From Mesoterricola silvestris (lineage in GTDB: Bacteria; Acidobacteriota; Holophagae; Holophagales; Holophagaceae): a DNA stretch of 64,000 nt. Below the pieces are notes generated by a model. It had not been told where the DNA came from and searched no databases. It was given only the letters and a program-made list of their open reading frames with translations. Below are positions 28,971 through 37,282 of the stretch, one piece after another. How positions within the stretch are numbered: the stretch's first letter is position 1; every line of letters begins with the position of its first letter. The stretch is taken from positions 2,542,001 through 2,606,000 of the forward strand of contig NZ_AP027080.1 of NCBI RefSeq assembly GCF_030295405.1, written 5' to 3'. The position numbers and the translations under genes are program-made.

Positions 28971-29023
28971 GATTTAACTTTCGATAATGTATATTATGTA
29001 ACCTTGGAACCAGACCGGCGAAA
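28971..29023 (-). promoter_or_regulatory. AT-rich candidate promoter for lptFG
   Basis: The gap upstream of lptFG reads, on the minus strand, GGTTACATAATATACATTAT before the GTG start. It is one of the most AT-rich spots in the window and offers several -10-like hexamers (TATACA, CATTAT). No convincing -35 box is present at 16-18 bp. With the hairpin next to it, it suggests that lptFG has its own transcription start rather than relying only on kdsD. Confidence 0.4.
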
Positions 29024-29040
29024 CTGAGATGGATTCTCAG
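29024..29040 (-). terminator. Weak terminator-like hairpin after kdsD
   Basis: Immediately beyond the kdsD stop, the minus strand reads CTGAGA-ATCCA-TCTCAG followed by TTT: a 6 bp perfect stem with a short T tract. It is weak by intrinsic-terminator standards but correctly placed between kdsD and the lptFG promoter region. Confidence 0.4.
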
Positions 29041-29042
29041 CC

Positions 29043-30044
29043 CTAGATGACCTTGGCGCCCAGGAGATCGTGGATGTGGAGGATCCCGGCCGCCTGGGTC
29101 CCCTCCTTCACCACCAGGAAGGTGATCTTCCGGGACTCCAGGATCCGGGCGGCCTCGATGGCCAGGGTGCCCGGCTCCACCGCCACGGGGTCGGCGGTCA
29201 TGATGGCCCGGGCCGAGAGATCCAGGGGGTTGAGGTTCTCCCGCTGGGCCTTTTCCAGGGCGCGGCGGATATCCCCGTCGCTGATGATGCCCAGGAGGCC
29301 GGCGCCGTCCATGACGGTGGTCATGCCCAGCTTGCCGCCGGTCATGGCCGCCAGGGCGTCCACGAGGCTGGCGTCCTTCCGGACCTTCGGGAAATCCCGG
29401 TGCATGAGGTCCCGGGTCTTGAGCAACCGGGCGCCCAGGTTCCCGGCGGGGTGCAGCTGGGCGAAGCGCTCCAGGGTGAACCCGGTGCGGGTCATGAAGT
29501 AGGCGGCCAGGAGATCGCCCCACAGGAGCTGGAGGGTCGTGGAGGCCATGGGGGCGAAATTGAGCGGGCAGCCTTCGCCGTCGGGCAGATCGTAGGTGAA
29601 GCACCATCCGGAGGCCGCCGCCAGTCGGCTTTCCCCGTTGGAGGTGATGGAGGCGATGCCCACGCCCAGGCGGATGAGGCTCGGCAGGAGCTTGAGGACC
29701 TCCTCGGTCTCGCCGCTGTTGCTGAGGATGAGGACGGTGTCCTGGGCGGTGATCATGCCCAGGTCCCCGTGGAGGGCGTCGGTGGGATGGATGAAGAAGC
29801 TGGGGCAGCCGGTGGAGGCCAGGGTGGCGGAGATCTTCTGGGCGATGAGGCCGGACTTGCCGACCCCCGTGAGGACCACCCTGCCCCCCCGCGCCACCAG
29901 GTGGTCCGTGAAGGCCTCCAGGCGCGCCGGATCCCAGCGGTCCTCCAGGGCCTCCAGGGCCCTGCGGGTGGCGGTGATGACGTGGAGCGCCGCCTGGGAC
30001 GGGGCCAGGGCCCCGGTCTGGGATGAACCGGATCGTTGCGTCAC
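29043..30044 (-). CDS. kdsD: Arabinose-5-phosphate isomerase KdsD
   Basis: Converts ribulose-5-phosphate to arabinose-5-phosphate, first step toward Kdo of the LPS inner core. 333 aa with an N-terminal SIS sugar-isomerase domain (VLTGVGKSGLIAQKISATLAS, LGMITAQDTVLILSNSGETEE, HPAGNLGARLL) and two C-terminal CBS domains (residues 210-333). Length and motif order match the family. It lies upstream of the LptFG fusion, pairing Kdo synthesis with LPS transport. The KpsF paralogue for capsule is an alternative name but no capsule genes are here. Confidence 0.94.
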   Translation of the reverse strand: MTQRSGSSQTGALAPSQAALHVITATRRALEALEDRWDPARLEAFTDHLVARGGRVVLTGVGKSGLIAQKISATLASTGCPSFFIHPTDALHGDLGMITAQDTVLILSNSGETEEVLKLLPSLIRLGVGIASITSNGESRLAAASGWCFTYDLPDGEGCPLNFAPMASTTLQLLWGDLLAAYFMTRTGFTLERFAQLHPAGNLGARLLKTRDLMHRDFPKVRKDASLVDALAAMTGGKLGMTTVMDGAGLLGIISDGDIRRALEKAQRENLNPLDLSARAIMTADPVAVEPGTLAIEAARILESRKITFLVVKEGTQAAGILHIHDLLGAKVI

Positions 30045-30151
30045 CCTGCCCTCCTCGCAGCCTCGTACATCGCCCCATGGTAGCAGGGCCGGACCGGGGG
30101 GCCCACGGCGCCCGCAAACCCAGCTAGACTGGGGTCCGAGGACGACACGCC

Positions 30152-30511
30152 ATGCTGAACATCACCGAAGTGCGGATCACCAAAGTGGACGGGGACGACA
30201 AACTCCGCGCCTTCGCGGGGATGGTCCTGGACGACTGCTTCCTCGTGGGCGATCTGCGGGTCATGGAGAACGAGGAGGGCTACTACGTCACCATGCCCAG
30301 CAAACGCAAGCGGGACGGGTCCTTCAAGGACATCGCCTACCCCCTGAGCCCCGACACCAAGGAATTCGTGGAACGCAAGGTCCTCCTGGCCTACGAGGCC
30401 GCCACCGGCAACCGCGCCATCTCCCGCATCGAGGACGGCCAGGGCGCCACGGTCCGGCCCGATCTCCTGGGCGTCGAGGAGTTCGGCTTCACCCCCAAAG
30501 CCAACCCCTGA
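30152..30511 (+). CDS. spoVG: SpoVG family RNA/DNA-binding regulator
   Basis: 119 aa. The conserved SpoVG core is clear: ITEVRITKVDGDDKLRAFA, then LVGDLRVMENEEGYYVTMPS and KRKRDGSFKDIAYPLSP. Family members bind nucleic acid and influence septation, virulence or metabolism outside spore formers. The C-terminal 30 residues are variable. ATG 30152 is the only sensible start. Divergent from kdsD with a 107 bp gap; followed by tRNA-Gln. Confidence 0.9.
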   Translation: MLNITEVRITKVDGDDKLRAFAGMVLDDCFLVGDLRVMENEEGYYVTMPSKRKRDGSFKDIAYPLSPDTKEFVERKVLLAYEAATGNRAISRIEDGQGATVRPDLLGVEEFGFTPKANP

Positions 30512-30551
30512 CTGGACCCGGGCCCCGCGCCCAGGTTAGAATCCAGGTCGC

Positions 30552-30626
30552 TGGGGAGTCGCCAAGTGGTAAGGCAGCAGGTTTTGATCCTGCCTATCGA
30601 GGGTTCGAATCCTTCCTCCCCAACCA
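30552..30626 (+). tRNA. tRNA-Gln (UUG anticodon)
   Basis: 75 nt including an encoded CCA end. The acceptor stem pairs TGGGGAG (30552-30558) with CTCCCCA (30616-30622). The anticodon arm is GCAGG-TTTTGAT-CCTGC with anticodon TTG at 30584-30586, giving glutamine. The T-arm has GGTTCGAATCC. All four arms fold. Its U34 is a target of MnmA, encoded in this window. Palindromic repeat copy C begins 9 nt downstream. Confidence 0.95.
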
Positions 30627-30634
30627 ACCCACTC

Positions 30635-30792
30635 TTTCATCCCCTGTATCCTATTCATCCGATTTCATCCCTGTTCCCGCAGGGCCAGCGATGAGGTGGG
30701 ACGGCGCGCAGGTGACCTGCATGCGTCGACCCATCCCTGCATTGGCCCTGCGGGAACAGGGATGAAATCGTATGAACAGGATGAAGGGGATC
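30635..30792. repeat. Palindromic repeat, copy C
   Basis: Third copy of the family, the most diverged. TTTCATCCCCTGTATCC opens the left arm, then TTCATCCCTGTTCCCGCAGG; the right arm is GGCCCTGCGGGAACAGGGAT then GAACAGGATGAAGGGGAT. The centre again carries GATGAGGTGGGACGGCG facing CGTCGACCCATCCCTGC. It occupies the gap between tRNA-Gln and the 3' end of the convergent aminotransferase gene. The outer CCAGG palindrome seen in other copies is not clear here. Confidence 0.8.
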
Positions 30793-30816
30793 AGCCTTGG
30801 AACTCCGTCCACGGCA

Positions 30817-31677
30817 TTATTCCAGGTGATCTCCCTTGAAGGCCGCGTAGCGCTCCTGGAGCCGGGTGGTCAGGGGGCCCTTGGCGCCGCGGCCCAGGAC
30901 CGTTTCGTCCAACTGGATCACGGGCATCACCTCGGAGACCGTGCTGGAGATGAAGTGCTCGTCCGCTTCCAGGAAATCCTGGAGGTGGAGCCGCTGTTCC
31001 CGCACCTCCAGGCCCTCCTCCCGGGCAAGCTGGATCACGAAATGGCGGGTGGTGCCGGGCAGGATGTTGTCCAGTTCCGGGGTGAACAGGACGCCGTTCC
31101 GGATGCAGAAGATGGAGGAGCTGGGGCCCTCGGTGAGGTAGCGGCCCCGGGCGTCCTCGCGGGTGAAGAGGGCCTCGAAGGCCCCCTTCTCCTTGGCGTG
31201 CTGCTTGCCCAGGACATTGGGCAGCAGGTTGATGGTCTTGAGGTGGCAGTAGGCGCCGCGGGTATCCGGGAAGGTGACGGTCCTCACGCCCACGCTCCAG
31301 CAGTTCTCGGGCATCTTCCGCAGGGGGATGAGGACGATGAAGAAGGTGGGCCGCACGCCCTCGGGGAAGGTGTGGTAGCGCGGGGCCTCGCCCCGGGTGA
31401 TCTCCAGGTAGAGTTCGCCGTCCAGCACCCCGTTGCGCCGGGAGAGCTCCCGGCAGGCCTCCAGCAGCTCGCCGTCGGAATGGGGGAAATCCATGCGCAG
31501 CTCGGCGGCGCTCTGGCGCATGCGGGCGATGTGCTTGGTGAAGAGCAGGAAGCGGCCGTTGACGCACCGGATCACTTCGAACAGGCCGTCGGCGAAGCAA
31601 AGGCCCCGGTCCTGGATGCTGAGGAGCTTCTCGGTCTCCTCGTGGAACCCGCCATTGAAGAAGATTTGTCGGCCCAT
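30817..31677 (-). CDS. Class IV aminotransferase, probably D-amino-acid transaminase
   Basis: 286 aa fold-type IV PLP enzyme. The catalytic lysine lies in CHLKTINLLPNVLGKQHAKE, the form typical of D-amino-acid transaminases, and the phosphate-binding region in LTEGPSSSIFCIRNG and NILPGTTRHFVIQLA. The start sequence FFNGGFHEE and LSIQDRGLCFADGLFEVIR are also family-typical. Branched-chain aminotransferase or aminodeoxychorismate lyase are alternatives, but the lysine context favours D-Ala/D-Glu supply for peptidoglycan. Confidence 0.82.
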   Translation of the reverse strand: MGRQIFFNGGFHEETEKLLSIQDRGLCFADGLFEVIRCVNGRFLLFTKHIARMRQSAAELRMDFPHSDGELLEACRELSRRNGVLDGELYLEITRGEAPRYHTFPEGVRPTFFIVLIPLRKMPENCWSVGVRTVTFPDTRGAYCHLKTINLLPNVLGKQHAKEKGAFEALFTREDARGRYLTEGPSSSIFCIRNGVLFTPELDNILPGTTRHFVIQLAREEGLEVREQRLHLQDFLEADEHFISSTVSEVMPVIQLDETVLGRGAKGPLTTRLQERYAAFKGDHLE

Positions 31678-31803
31678 GCGGCGCCCCTTTCCGGGATGAT
31701 AAATTTGTTACCTCTTGCAAATTTCTGGAAAATAATTTTTCAAATGATACTCCCGCCGCCCGGGTTGTTGCCGCATCATAATGGTCAGCACAGGATCAAA
31801 AAA
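31678..31803. promoter_or_regulatory. AT-rich divergent promoter region
   Basis: 126 bp between the divergent aminotransferase and binding-protein genes. Positions 31698-31752 are strikingly AT-rich for this genome and include TTGCAAATTTCTGG and AAATAATTTTTCAAATGATACT. GATACT near 31747 could serve as a -10 for the plus-strand pair with TTTCTG 18 bp upstream. A ribosome-binding AGGATC precedes the plus start. Exact promoters cannot be fixed by eye. Confidence 0.4.
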
Positions 31804-32643
31804 ATGAAACGGCTGCCGGAACGCGCGGGGGTTCTCCTGGTTTCGGCCCTCTTGCTGGCGATGGGGTCCCTCCACGCCGCGGACGGCGGGGCCGTGCTCC
31901 GCGTGGGCGGCGCGGGCGCGGGCCTGGGCACCCTGAAACGCCTGGGGGAGGCGTTCCAGAACGTCCAGCCCGGCGCGAAGGTGCAGATGGTTCCCAACCT
32001 CGGCAGTTCGGGGGGCATCAAGGCCCTCCTGGACGGCGCGGTGGACCTGGCGGTGGCCGCCCGGCCCCTGCGGCCCGGGGAGTTCCAGGGCGGGGCCCGG
32101 GCCCATCCCTACGGGCGCACCCCCTTCCTCTTCATCGCCAACCTGGACGTCCCCTCCACCCAGGTCACCCCGGCGGACCTGGAGGCCCTGCTGGAAGGCC
32201 GGCTCCGGAACTGGCCCGGAGGCCCGCGCGCGCGCATCGTGCTCCGGCCCCTGGGCGACGGGGACACCGACCTCATGGCGGCCCTTTCCCCCGCCATGGC
32301 CCAGGCCCTCCGCGCCGCCCATGGCCGGACCGGGATGGTCCTGGCCGTCACGGACCAGGAGGCCCTGGACGCGGTGGCGCGGATCCCGGGCGCCCTGGGC
32401 ACCTCCACCCTGGCCCAGCTCGTCACGGAACCCAGGTCCGTGAAGGTGCTCCGCTACAACGGATCCGAACCAAACCTCAAGAACCTTGCCGCGGGTGCCT
32501 ACCCCCTGGCCAAGGCCATGGCCCTGGTCACCGGACCCCGCTCCCCGGCCCTGGCCCAGGCCTTCCTCCGGTTCGTCCGCTCACCCCAGGGCCGCGCCCT
32601 CCTGTCGGCCACGGGCCACCTGCCCGAGGAAGGTGAGCCATGA
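31804..32643 (+). CDS. PstS-like periplasmic binding protein coupled to a kinase
   Basis: 279 aa. Signal peptide to about residue 26 (VSALLLAMGSLHAAD), then a PstS-type fold: LRVGGAGAGLGTLKRLGEAF, the loop NLGSSGGIKALLDGAVDLAVAA, and a C-terminal FLRFVRSPQGRALLSATGHL. It is closest to phosphate or oxyanion binding proteins, but sequence alone does not give the ligand. There is no transporter gene beside it. Instead its stop overlaps (ATGA) the start of a membrane hybrid histidine kinase, suggesting it acts as a sensory receptor. Confidence 0.8.
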   Translation: MKRLPERAGVLLVSALLLAMGSLHAADGGAVLRVGGAGAGLGTLKRLGEAFQNVQPGAKVQMVPNLGSSGGIKALLDGAVDLAVAARPLRPGEFQGGARAHPYGRTPFLFIANLDVPSTQVTPADLEALLEGRLRNWPGGPRARIVLRPLGDGDTDLMAALSPAMAQALRAAHGRTGMVLAVTDQEALDAVARIPGALGTSTLAQLVTEPRSVKVLRYNGSEPNLKNLAAGAYPLAKAMALVTGPRSPALAQAFLRFVRSPQGRALLSATGHLPEEGEP

Positions 32644-34601
32644 TGGGCGCCGAGGCTCGCTACCCGGCCCGGGCGGCCCTGTTCACCACCCTCTTCTCGC
32701 TGCTGGCGGGACTCCTCCTGCCCGCGGTGTTCGCGGCCCTTTCCCTGGGGAACCTGAAGGGCATCATGGAGACCGAGGCCGAACTGAACGGCGGGCTCCT
32801 TTCCCGGATCATCGGCGCGAACCCGGAGCTGTGGCGCTACGAAACGGTCCGCCTGGAAGAGCTCCTGGCGGGCCGGGACCGGTCCCGCACGCCGGAGGCG
32901 CGCCGGCTCTATGACCTGAAGGGCGGGCTGGTGTGCGAAAGCGTGGATCCCCTGCGGTTTCCCACGGTGCGCATCGCCTTCCCGGTCAGCGACGGGGGCG
33001 TTCCGGTGGGACGCCTGGAGATCGAGCGGTCCTTCCTGCCCACCTTCCTGGTGTCGGCCCTCCTGTCCCTGGCGGGCCTTTCCGCGGCCTTCCTCCTGCG
33101 CCGCCACCTGCCCTTCCGGGCGGCGGCCCAGGCCCACGCCTTCCTGCGGGAGGTGCTGGAGGCCTGCGACAGCGCCATCGTGGTGCTGGCGCCCGACGGG
33201 CGGATCCGGTTCTGCAATGGCCGCTTCCTGACCCTGGTGGGAAAGCCCGGGGTGGATCTGCGGGGACGGGCCCTGACGGAGTTCTTCGAAGGCGGGCACC
33301 GCGCCCGGGTGGAGGCGGAGCTGGGGGACCTGGCCGGCGGCAGGATCCCCAAGGCGGAATTCGAGACGCGCATCCACCCCCCGGGAGGCGCCCCCCGGGA
33401 CCTGCTGTTCGACGCCGTGCCCCTGACCACCCAGGGCATGGTCCTTTCGCTCCTGGATATCACCGGACACAAGGCCCGGGAGGCCGAACTGGCGAAAATG
33501 GAATTCCAGGTCCAGCGCGCCCAGAAGATGGCAAGCCTCGGCAGCCTGGCCGGAGGGGTGGCCCACGAAATGAACAACGTGCTGGCGGCCATCCTGGGCC
33601 TGGCCTCCACCCACCTGGAACTGCAACCGGCGGGCAGCACGGTCCGCCAGGCCTTCGCCACCATCGTCCAGGCCGCTGAACGGGGCGGAAAGGTGGTGAA
33701 GACCCTCCTGGGCTTCGCCCGGAACCGGCCCGCGGAGGAGCGGCGCCTGGATCTCAATGAGCTGCTCCGGGCCCAGGGGGACCTCCTGGAGCTTTCCACC
33801 CAGGGCCGGGTGGACCGGGTGCTGGACCTGGCGGAGGACCTGCCCCCCATGCTCGGGGACGCCGACGCCCTCACCACGGCCCTGATGAACCTTTTCACCA
33901 ACGCCATGGAGGCCATGGGCGAAAATGGCCGCCTGACCTTGCGCACCCGCCGGGACGGGGAGGGATGGATCGAAGCGGTGGTGGAGGACAACGGGCGGGG
34001 CATGGCCCCCGAGGTCCTGGACCGGGCCCTGGATCCCTTCTTCACCACCAAGGAGGTGGGCCAGGGCACCGGCCTGGGGCTCGCGGTGGTCTTCAACACC
34101 GTGCGGGCCCACCGGGGGGAACTGGAGATCCAGAGCGAACTGGGCCGGGGCACCCGGGTGCGCCTGCGGTTCCCGGCCCTGGCCGCCGCGGAGGAGGCGG
34201 CCCCCCGGCCCGCCCCGGCCTCCGCCCTGGAGGTGCTGGTGGTGGACGACGACGAGCTGTTCCAGGAATCCCTGGCCATGATCCTGCGCCTGCGGGGCCA
34301 CGGGGTGAGGGGGGCGGCCCGGGGGGAGGAGGCCCTGACGCAGGTCCAGGCCGGCTACCGGCCCGATGTGGTGATCCTGGACCTGAACATGCCGGGCCTG
34401 GGAGGGGCCGGAACCCTTCCCCACCTGCGCGCCGCCCTGCCCGGGGTCCCCATCGTCCTGGCCACCGGACGGGCCGACCAGACCGCCCTGGACCTCACCG
34501 GGGCCCACCCCCAGGTCACCCTCGTCCCCAAACCCTTCTCGGTGACCGACCTGGAAGCGGCCTTCACCCGCATGGGGCTGGGAATCCGGGCGGCTACTTA
34601 G
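32640..34601 (+). CDS. Hybrid sensor histidine kinase partnered with a binding protein
   Basis: 653 aa. Two membrane helices (about residues 12-36 and 132-155) flank a short periplasmic domain of roughly 95 residues. A PAS domain follows at about 165-285. The dimerisation domain has H308 in GGVAHEMNNVLAA, and the ATPase domain has NLFTNAMEAM, DNGRGM and GTGLGLAV. A C-terminal receiver has D580 in VVILDLNMPG. Start ATG 32640 overlaps the binding-protein stop. The short periplasmic part is consistent with docking a soluble receptor. It also overlaps the convergent PilZ gene by 8 bp at the 3' end. Confidence 0.9.
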   Translation: MMGAEARYPARAALFTTLFSLLAGLLLPAVFAALSLGNLKGIMETEAELNGGLLSRIIGANPELWRYETVRLEELLAGRDRSRTPEARRLYDLKGGLVCESVDPLRFPTVRIAFPVSDGGVPVGRLEIERSFLPTFLVSALLSLAGLSAAFLLRRHLPFRAAAQAHAFLREVLEACDSAIVVLAPDGRIRFCNGRFLTLVGKPGVDLRGRALTEFFEGGHRARVEAELGDLAGGRIPKAEFETRIHPPGGAPRDLLFDAVPLTTQGMVLSLLDITGHKAREAELAKMEFQVQRAQKMASLGSLAGGVAHEMNNVLAAILGLASTHLELQPAGSTVRQAFATIVQAAERGGKVVKTLLGFARNRPAEERRLDLNELLRAQGDLLELSTQGRVDRVLDLAEDLPPMLGDADALTTALMNLFTNAMEAMGENGRLTLRTRRDGEGWIEAVVEDNGRGMAPEVLDRALDPFFTTKEVGQGTGLGLAVVFNTVRAHRGELEIQSELGRGTRVRLRFPALAAAEEAAPRPAPASALEVLVVDDDELFQESLAMILRLRGHGVRGAARGEEALTQVQAGYRPDVVILDLNMPGLGGAGTLPHLRAALPGVPIVLATGRADQTALDLTGAHPQVTLVPKPFSVTDLEAAFTRMGLGIRAAT

Positions 34602-34956
34602 AACCTTTGGGGACCGTGGCGATGACGTACTCGGAGATCTCCCGCACGCATTCCGCGGGGGTTTCCAGGAACTCCACGCCCGCGGTGATCCAGGCGTCCT
34701 TCTGGCCCCTGGGCTCCTCGTGCCAGGCCACCTTGCCCTTGAGGGAATACTTCTTCGAATCGGCGTGGAGGAGGATCATGTTCTCCAGCACGGGCTTTCC
34801 CTTGAGGTACTGGGCCGAGCCGATGGGCAGCTTGACGCAGCACCCGTGGGTGCCGATGTTGGCCACCTGGATCTTGTTGAAGTCCTTGCCGCCCAGGTGG
34901 AACTGGGTGGTGTAGTCGGAAATGAGGGCCGTGCGGGAATGCTTTCGCTTTTCCAT
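34594..34956 (-). CDS. PilZ domain protein
   Basis: 120 aa single-domain protein with the c-di-GMP signature: RKHSR near the start (the RxxxR part) and NIGTHGCC for the second motif, where the usual D/NxSxxG serine is replaced by glycine. A GVEFLE strand ends the domain. AGGAGG lies upstream of ATG 34956. It may bind c-di-GMP made by cyclases such as that at 14119, though the altered second motif leaves binding uncertain. Confidence 0.82.
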   Translation of the reverse strand: MEKRKHSRTALISDYTTQFHLGGKDFNKIQVANIGTHGCCVKLPIGSAQYLKGKPVLENMILLHADSKKYSLKGKVAWHEEPRGQKDAWITAGVEFLETPAECVREISEYVIATVPKGSK

Positions 34957-35082
34957 GGAATCCTCCTGGAGGCGCGGTTACGGAATCCCCGCCGCGGGCC
35001 TCCGCGGGGGGCGTCGACGCTGGAACAGCACCTTAGATGACCCCGGGGGCCCCCTGTGACCGGGAAACGGGCCTGGCCGGGA

Positions 35083-35850
35083 CTACAGGATCTCCACCAG
35101 TTCCACGTCGAAGACCAGCATGCCCGCCGGCATTCCCCGTTCGCCGCGGTAGGCCAGTTTCTCCGGCACCCACAGGCGGGCCTTGCTCCCCGGGGAAAGC
35201 AGTTGGAGGGCCTCGGTCCATCCGCGGATGACCTGGTCCAGGGCGAAGGTGGCGGGCTGGCCCGTCTTCCAGGAGCTATCGAACATGCGGCCGTCCGTGG
35301 TCCAGCCGGTGTAGTTCACCTGGACCCGGCTCTTGTGGGTGGGATGGGGGCCCTTGCCCTCCCGCAGCACCCGCAGGGCCAGGCCCGAGGACAGGACCCG
35401 GGCCCCCTCCCCGGGGCCGGCCACGTCCGCGGGGGCCTTGTAGGGCGAAGGGGCGGTTTCCAGCAGCTCCGCGTCCAGGATGAGGACCCCGCCGGGGCGG
35501 CCCAGGGCCGGGGGAATCCAGAAGCGGCGCTTTTCCCCGGTGCGCATGAGCTGGAGCCCCTCGGCCATGCCCTTCAGGAGCCGGGGCAGCGGCCGGGTCA
35601 GGGGGCCGTCGTGGCGGGCGGTGGAATCCAGCACCTTGCCGTCCGGGGTCCACAGGGTGTACTCCACCGTCACCAGGTCCTCCGCCCCTGGACGGTCGCC
35701 CGTGCCGGGGCGCAGCACCATGGAGGCCAGGCCCGTGGCGGTGACCTCGGCCCCGGCGGGGGCGGCGAGTTCCGCCGGGGCGGGGGGCACCGGGAAGCGG
35801 TCGGCGGCGGCCAGGAGGGCGCAGGGGAGGAGGAAGGCGGGGAATCGCAT
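35083..35850 (-). CDS. Exported tandem FKBP-type peptidyl-prolyl isomerase
   Basis: 255 aa. ATG 35850 begins a signal peptide (MRFPAFLLPCALLAA). Two FKBP domains follow at about residues 35-135 and 150-255, each with the VxVEYT/VQVNYTGW strand, FDSS or LDSTA motif, and a G-A-W/LQLL helix. The second is closer to consensus (VIRGWTEALQLLSPGSKARLWVPEKLAYG-like). The first lacks several active-site aromatics, so may be structural. Expected role: folding of periplasmic or outer-membrane proteins. Confidence 0.88.
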   Translation of the reverse strand: MRFPAFLLPCALLAAADRFPVPPAPAELAAPAGAEVTATGLASMVLRPGTGDRPGAEDLVTVEYTLWTPDGKVLDSTARHDGPLTRPLPRLLKGMAEGLQLMRTGEKRRFWIPPALGRPGGVLILDAELLETAPSPYKAPADVAGPGEGARVLSSGLALRVLREGKGPHPTHKSRVQVNYTGWTTDGRMFDSSWKTGQPATFALDQVIRGWTEALQLLSPGSKARLWVPEKLAYRGERGMPAGMLVFDVELVEIL

Positions 35851-35915
35851 GGATCCATGCTCCCCTGGAAGGGGCCCGCCCCGCAGCCCCAACTTGACAA
35901 ATTATTCGAAATATT

Positions 35916-35934
35916 GAGAATGAGACTCATGCTT
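35916..35934 (+). promoter_or_regulatory. Fur-box-like operator over the apbE start
   Basis: GAGAATGAGACTCATGCTT matches the 19-bp Fur consensus GATAATGATAATCATTATC at 13 positions and contains the perfect palindrome ATGAG-A-CTCAT. A TTGACA at 35894-35899 has GAGAAT (35916-35921) 16 bp downstream, so the operator would cover the -10. The surroundings are AT-rich (35892-35919). Both candidate apbE start codons (35920, 35929) fall inside it and no Shine-Dalgarno precedes them, so translation from 35929 could be leaderless. Confidence 0.55.
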
Positions 35935-36837
35935 GGTTCACAGCTTCTTCTCCCCGTGGTTCTCCTGGGCGCGCCGGCCGCGACCCTGGACCGGGAGGTG
36001 CTGTGCATGGGCACCCGCCTGGGCATCCACCTGGAAGGGCCCGGCCTGCCGGAGGCCTCGGCCCGCATCCTCCAGGAGATGGCCCGCATCGAGCGGGCCT
36101 GCTCCACCTGGGACCCGGGGAGCCGGTGGAGCGCGCTCAACGGGGCCAAGGGCGCGCCCGTGGCCCTGGACCGGGAATGGCTGGTGCTGCTGGGCGAGGT
36201 CCAGGCCTGGAGCTCGCGCACCGGCGGGGCCTTCGATCCGGTGCTGGGCAGGCTCCTGGAGGCCTGGGGCACCCGGTCGGGGGGACGGGTCCCCTCCCCC
36301 GCCCAATGGGAACGGGCCCGCCGGGCCTCGGGCAGCGGCCTCCTGGTGCTGGAGGGGGGCACGGCCCGCCTGCGGGATCCCGAGGCGGCGGTGGAGGAGG
36401 GGGGCTTCCTCAAGGGCTACGCCCTGGACGCGGCCCGGCGCGCGGTGCCGGCCACGGCGGGATGGCTGGACTTCGGGGGGCAGATCCTCGCCTGGGGGGC
36501 CTCCCGGGAGGTGGCCGTGGCCGACGCCGATGACCGCCGGGCCACCCGGCTCACCCTGGTGCTTCCGGAGGGCATGTCCCTGGCCTCCAGCGGCTGCGCG
36601 GAACGGGGCCGGCACATCCTGGACCCCTCCACCGGAAGGCCCTGCCCCGACTGGGGGGCGGTGGCCGTGGTGGCGGGCTCCGGCCTGGAGGCGGATGTGC
36701 TGTCCACGGCCCTGTACGTCCTGGGGCCGGAGCGGGGGCTGGAGTGGGCCCGGGACCACGGCACGGCCGCGGCCTTCCTCCTGCACGGCGGCGCCGTGCG
36801 CGAAACCGAGGCCTTCGCGGCCCTGAAGGCGAGGTGA
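35920..36837 (+). CDS. apbE: FAD:protein FMN transferase ApbE
   Basis: Attaches FMN covalently to threonine of exported flavoproteins. 305 aa with a signal peptide (LLLPVVLLGAPAA). Family motifs are all present: EMARIERACSTWDPGS near residue 52, GGFLKGYALDAA near 165, LDFGGQILAWG, SSGCAERGRHILDPSTG, and the metal-binding EADVLSTALYVLG. ATG 35920 gives the better signal peptide (an arginine at position 2); ATG 35929 is an alternative. Its likely substrate is the FMN-binding protein encoded 4 bp downstream. Confidence 0.9.
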   Translation: MRLMLGSQLLLPVVLLGAPAATLDREVLCMGTRLGIHLEGPGLPEASARILQEMARIERACSTWDPGSRWSALNGAKGAPVALDREWLVLLGEVQAWSSRTGGAFDPVLGRLLEAWGTRSGGRVPSPAQWERARRASGSGLLVLEGGTARLRDPEAAVEEGGFLKGYALDAARRAVPATAGWLDFGGQILAWGASREVAVADADDRRATRLTLVLPEGMSLASSGCAERGRHILDPSTGRPCPDWGAVAVVAGSGLEADVLSTALYVLGPERGLEWARDHGTAAAFLLHGGAVRETEAFAALKAR

Positions 36838-36841
36838 TCCC

Positions 36842-37282
36842 ATGCGCCGGATGCTTTTCCTCGCAGCCCTGCCCCTGGCGGCCGCCCTGCCCTCCCCCCA
36901 GGAGGCCCTGGCCCTGGCCTTTCCCGGGGCCGCCCTGACCCGCCGGGAGAACCCCGTGGCCTTCGAGGCCCGCAGCGGAGGCCGCCTGGTGGGGGTGGCC
37001 TTCCTGGATACCCACCGGGTGCGCACCCAGACGGAAACCGCCATGGTGGCCATCGGCGCGGACGGGCGCATCCTCCGGGTGGAGGTGGTGGCCTTTTCGG
37101 AACCGCCGGAGTACATGGCCCGGGGGGCCTGGCTGCGCCAGTTCGACGGCCGGCGCGGGGACCTGGTCCTGGGCCGGACCATCAAGCCCCTGGCCGGCGC
37201 CACCCTCACCGCCGCCGCCCTCACGGACGCCGGGAAGCGCGCCCTGGCCCAGTTCCAGGCCCTCTACGGAGGGGCGAAATGA
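36842..37282 (+). CDS. Exported FMN-binding domain protein
   Basis: 146 aa with a signal peptide (MRRMLFLAALPLAAALP). It has an FMN_bind-type fold: VGVAFLDTHRVRTQTETAMVAIG, then ILRVEVVAFSEPPEY, and the acceptor region IKPLAGATLTAAAL, where the threonine of GAT would carry FMN. The residue before GAT is alanine instead of the common serine. It is expected to be flavinylated by the upstream ApbE and to shuttle electrons outside the cytoplasmic membrane. Overlaps the next gene by 4 nt. Confidence 0.82.
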   Translation: MRRMLFLAALPLAAALPSPQEALALAFPGAALTRRENPVAFEARSGGRLVGVAFLDTHRVRTQTETAMVAIGADGRILRVEVVAFSEPPEYMARGAWLRQFDGRRGDLVLGRTIKPLAGATLTAAALTDAGKRALAQFQALYGGAK

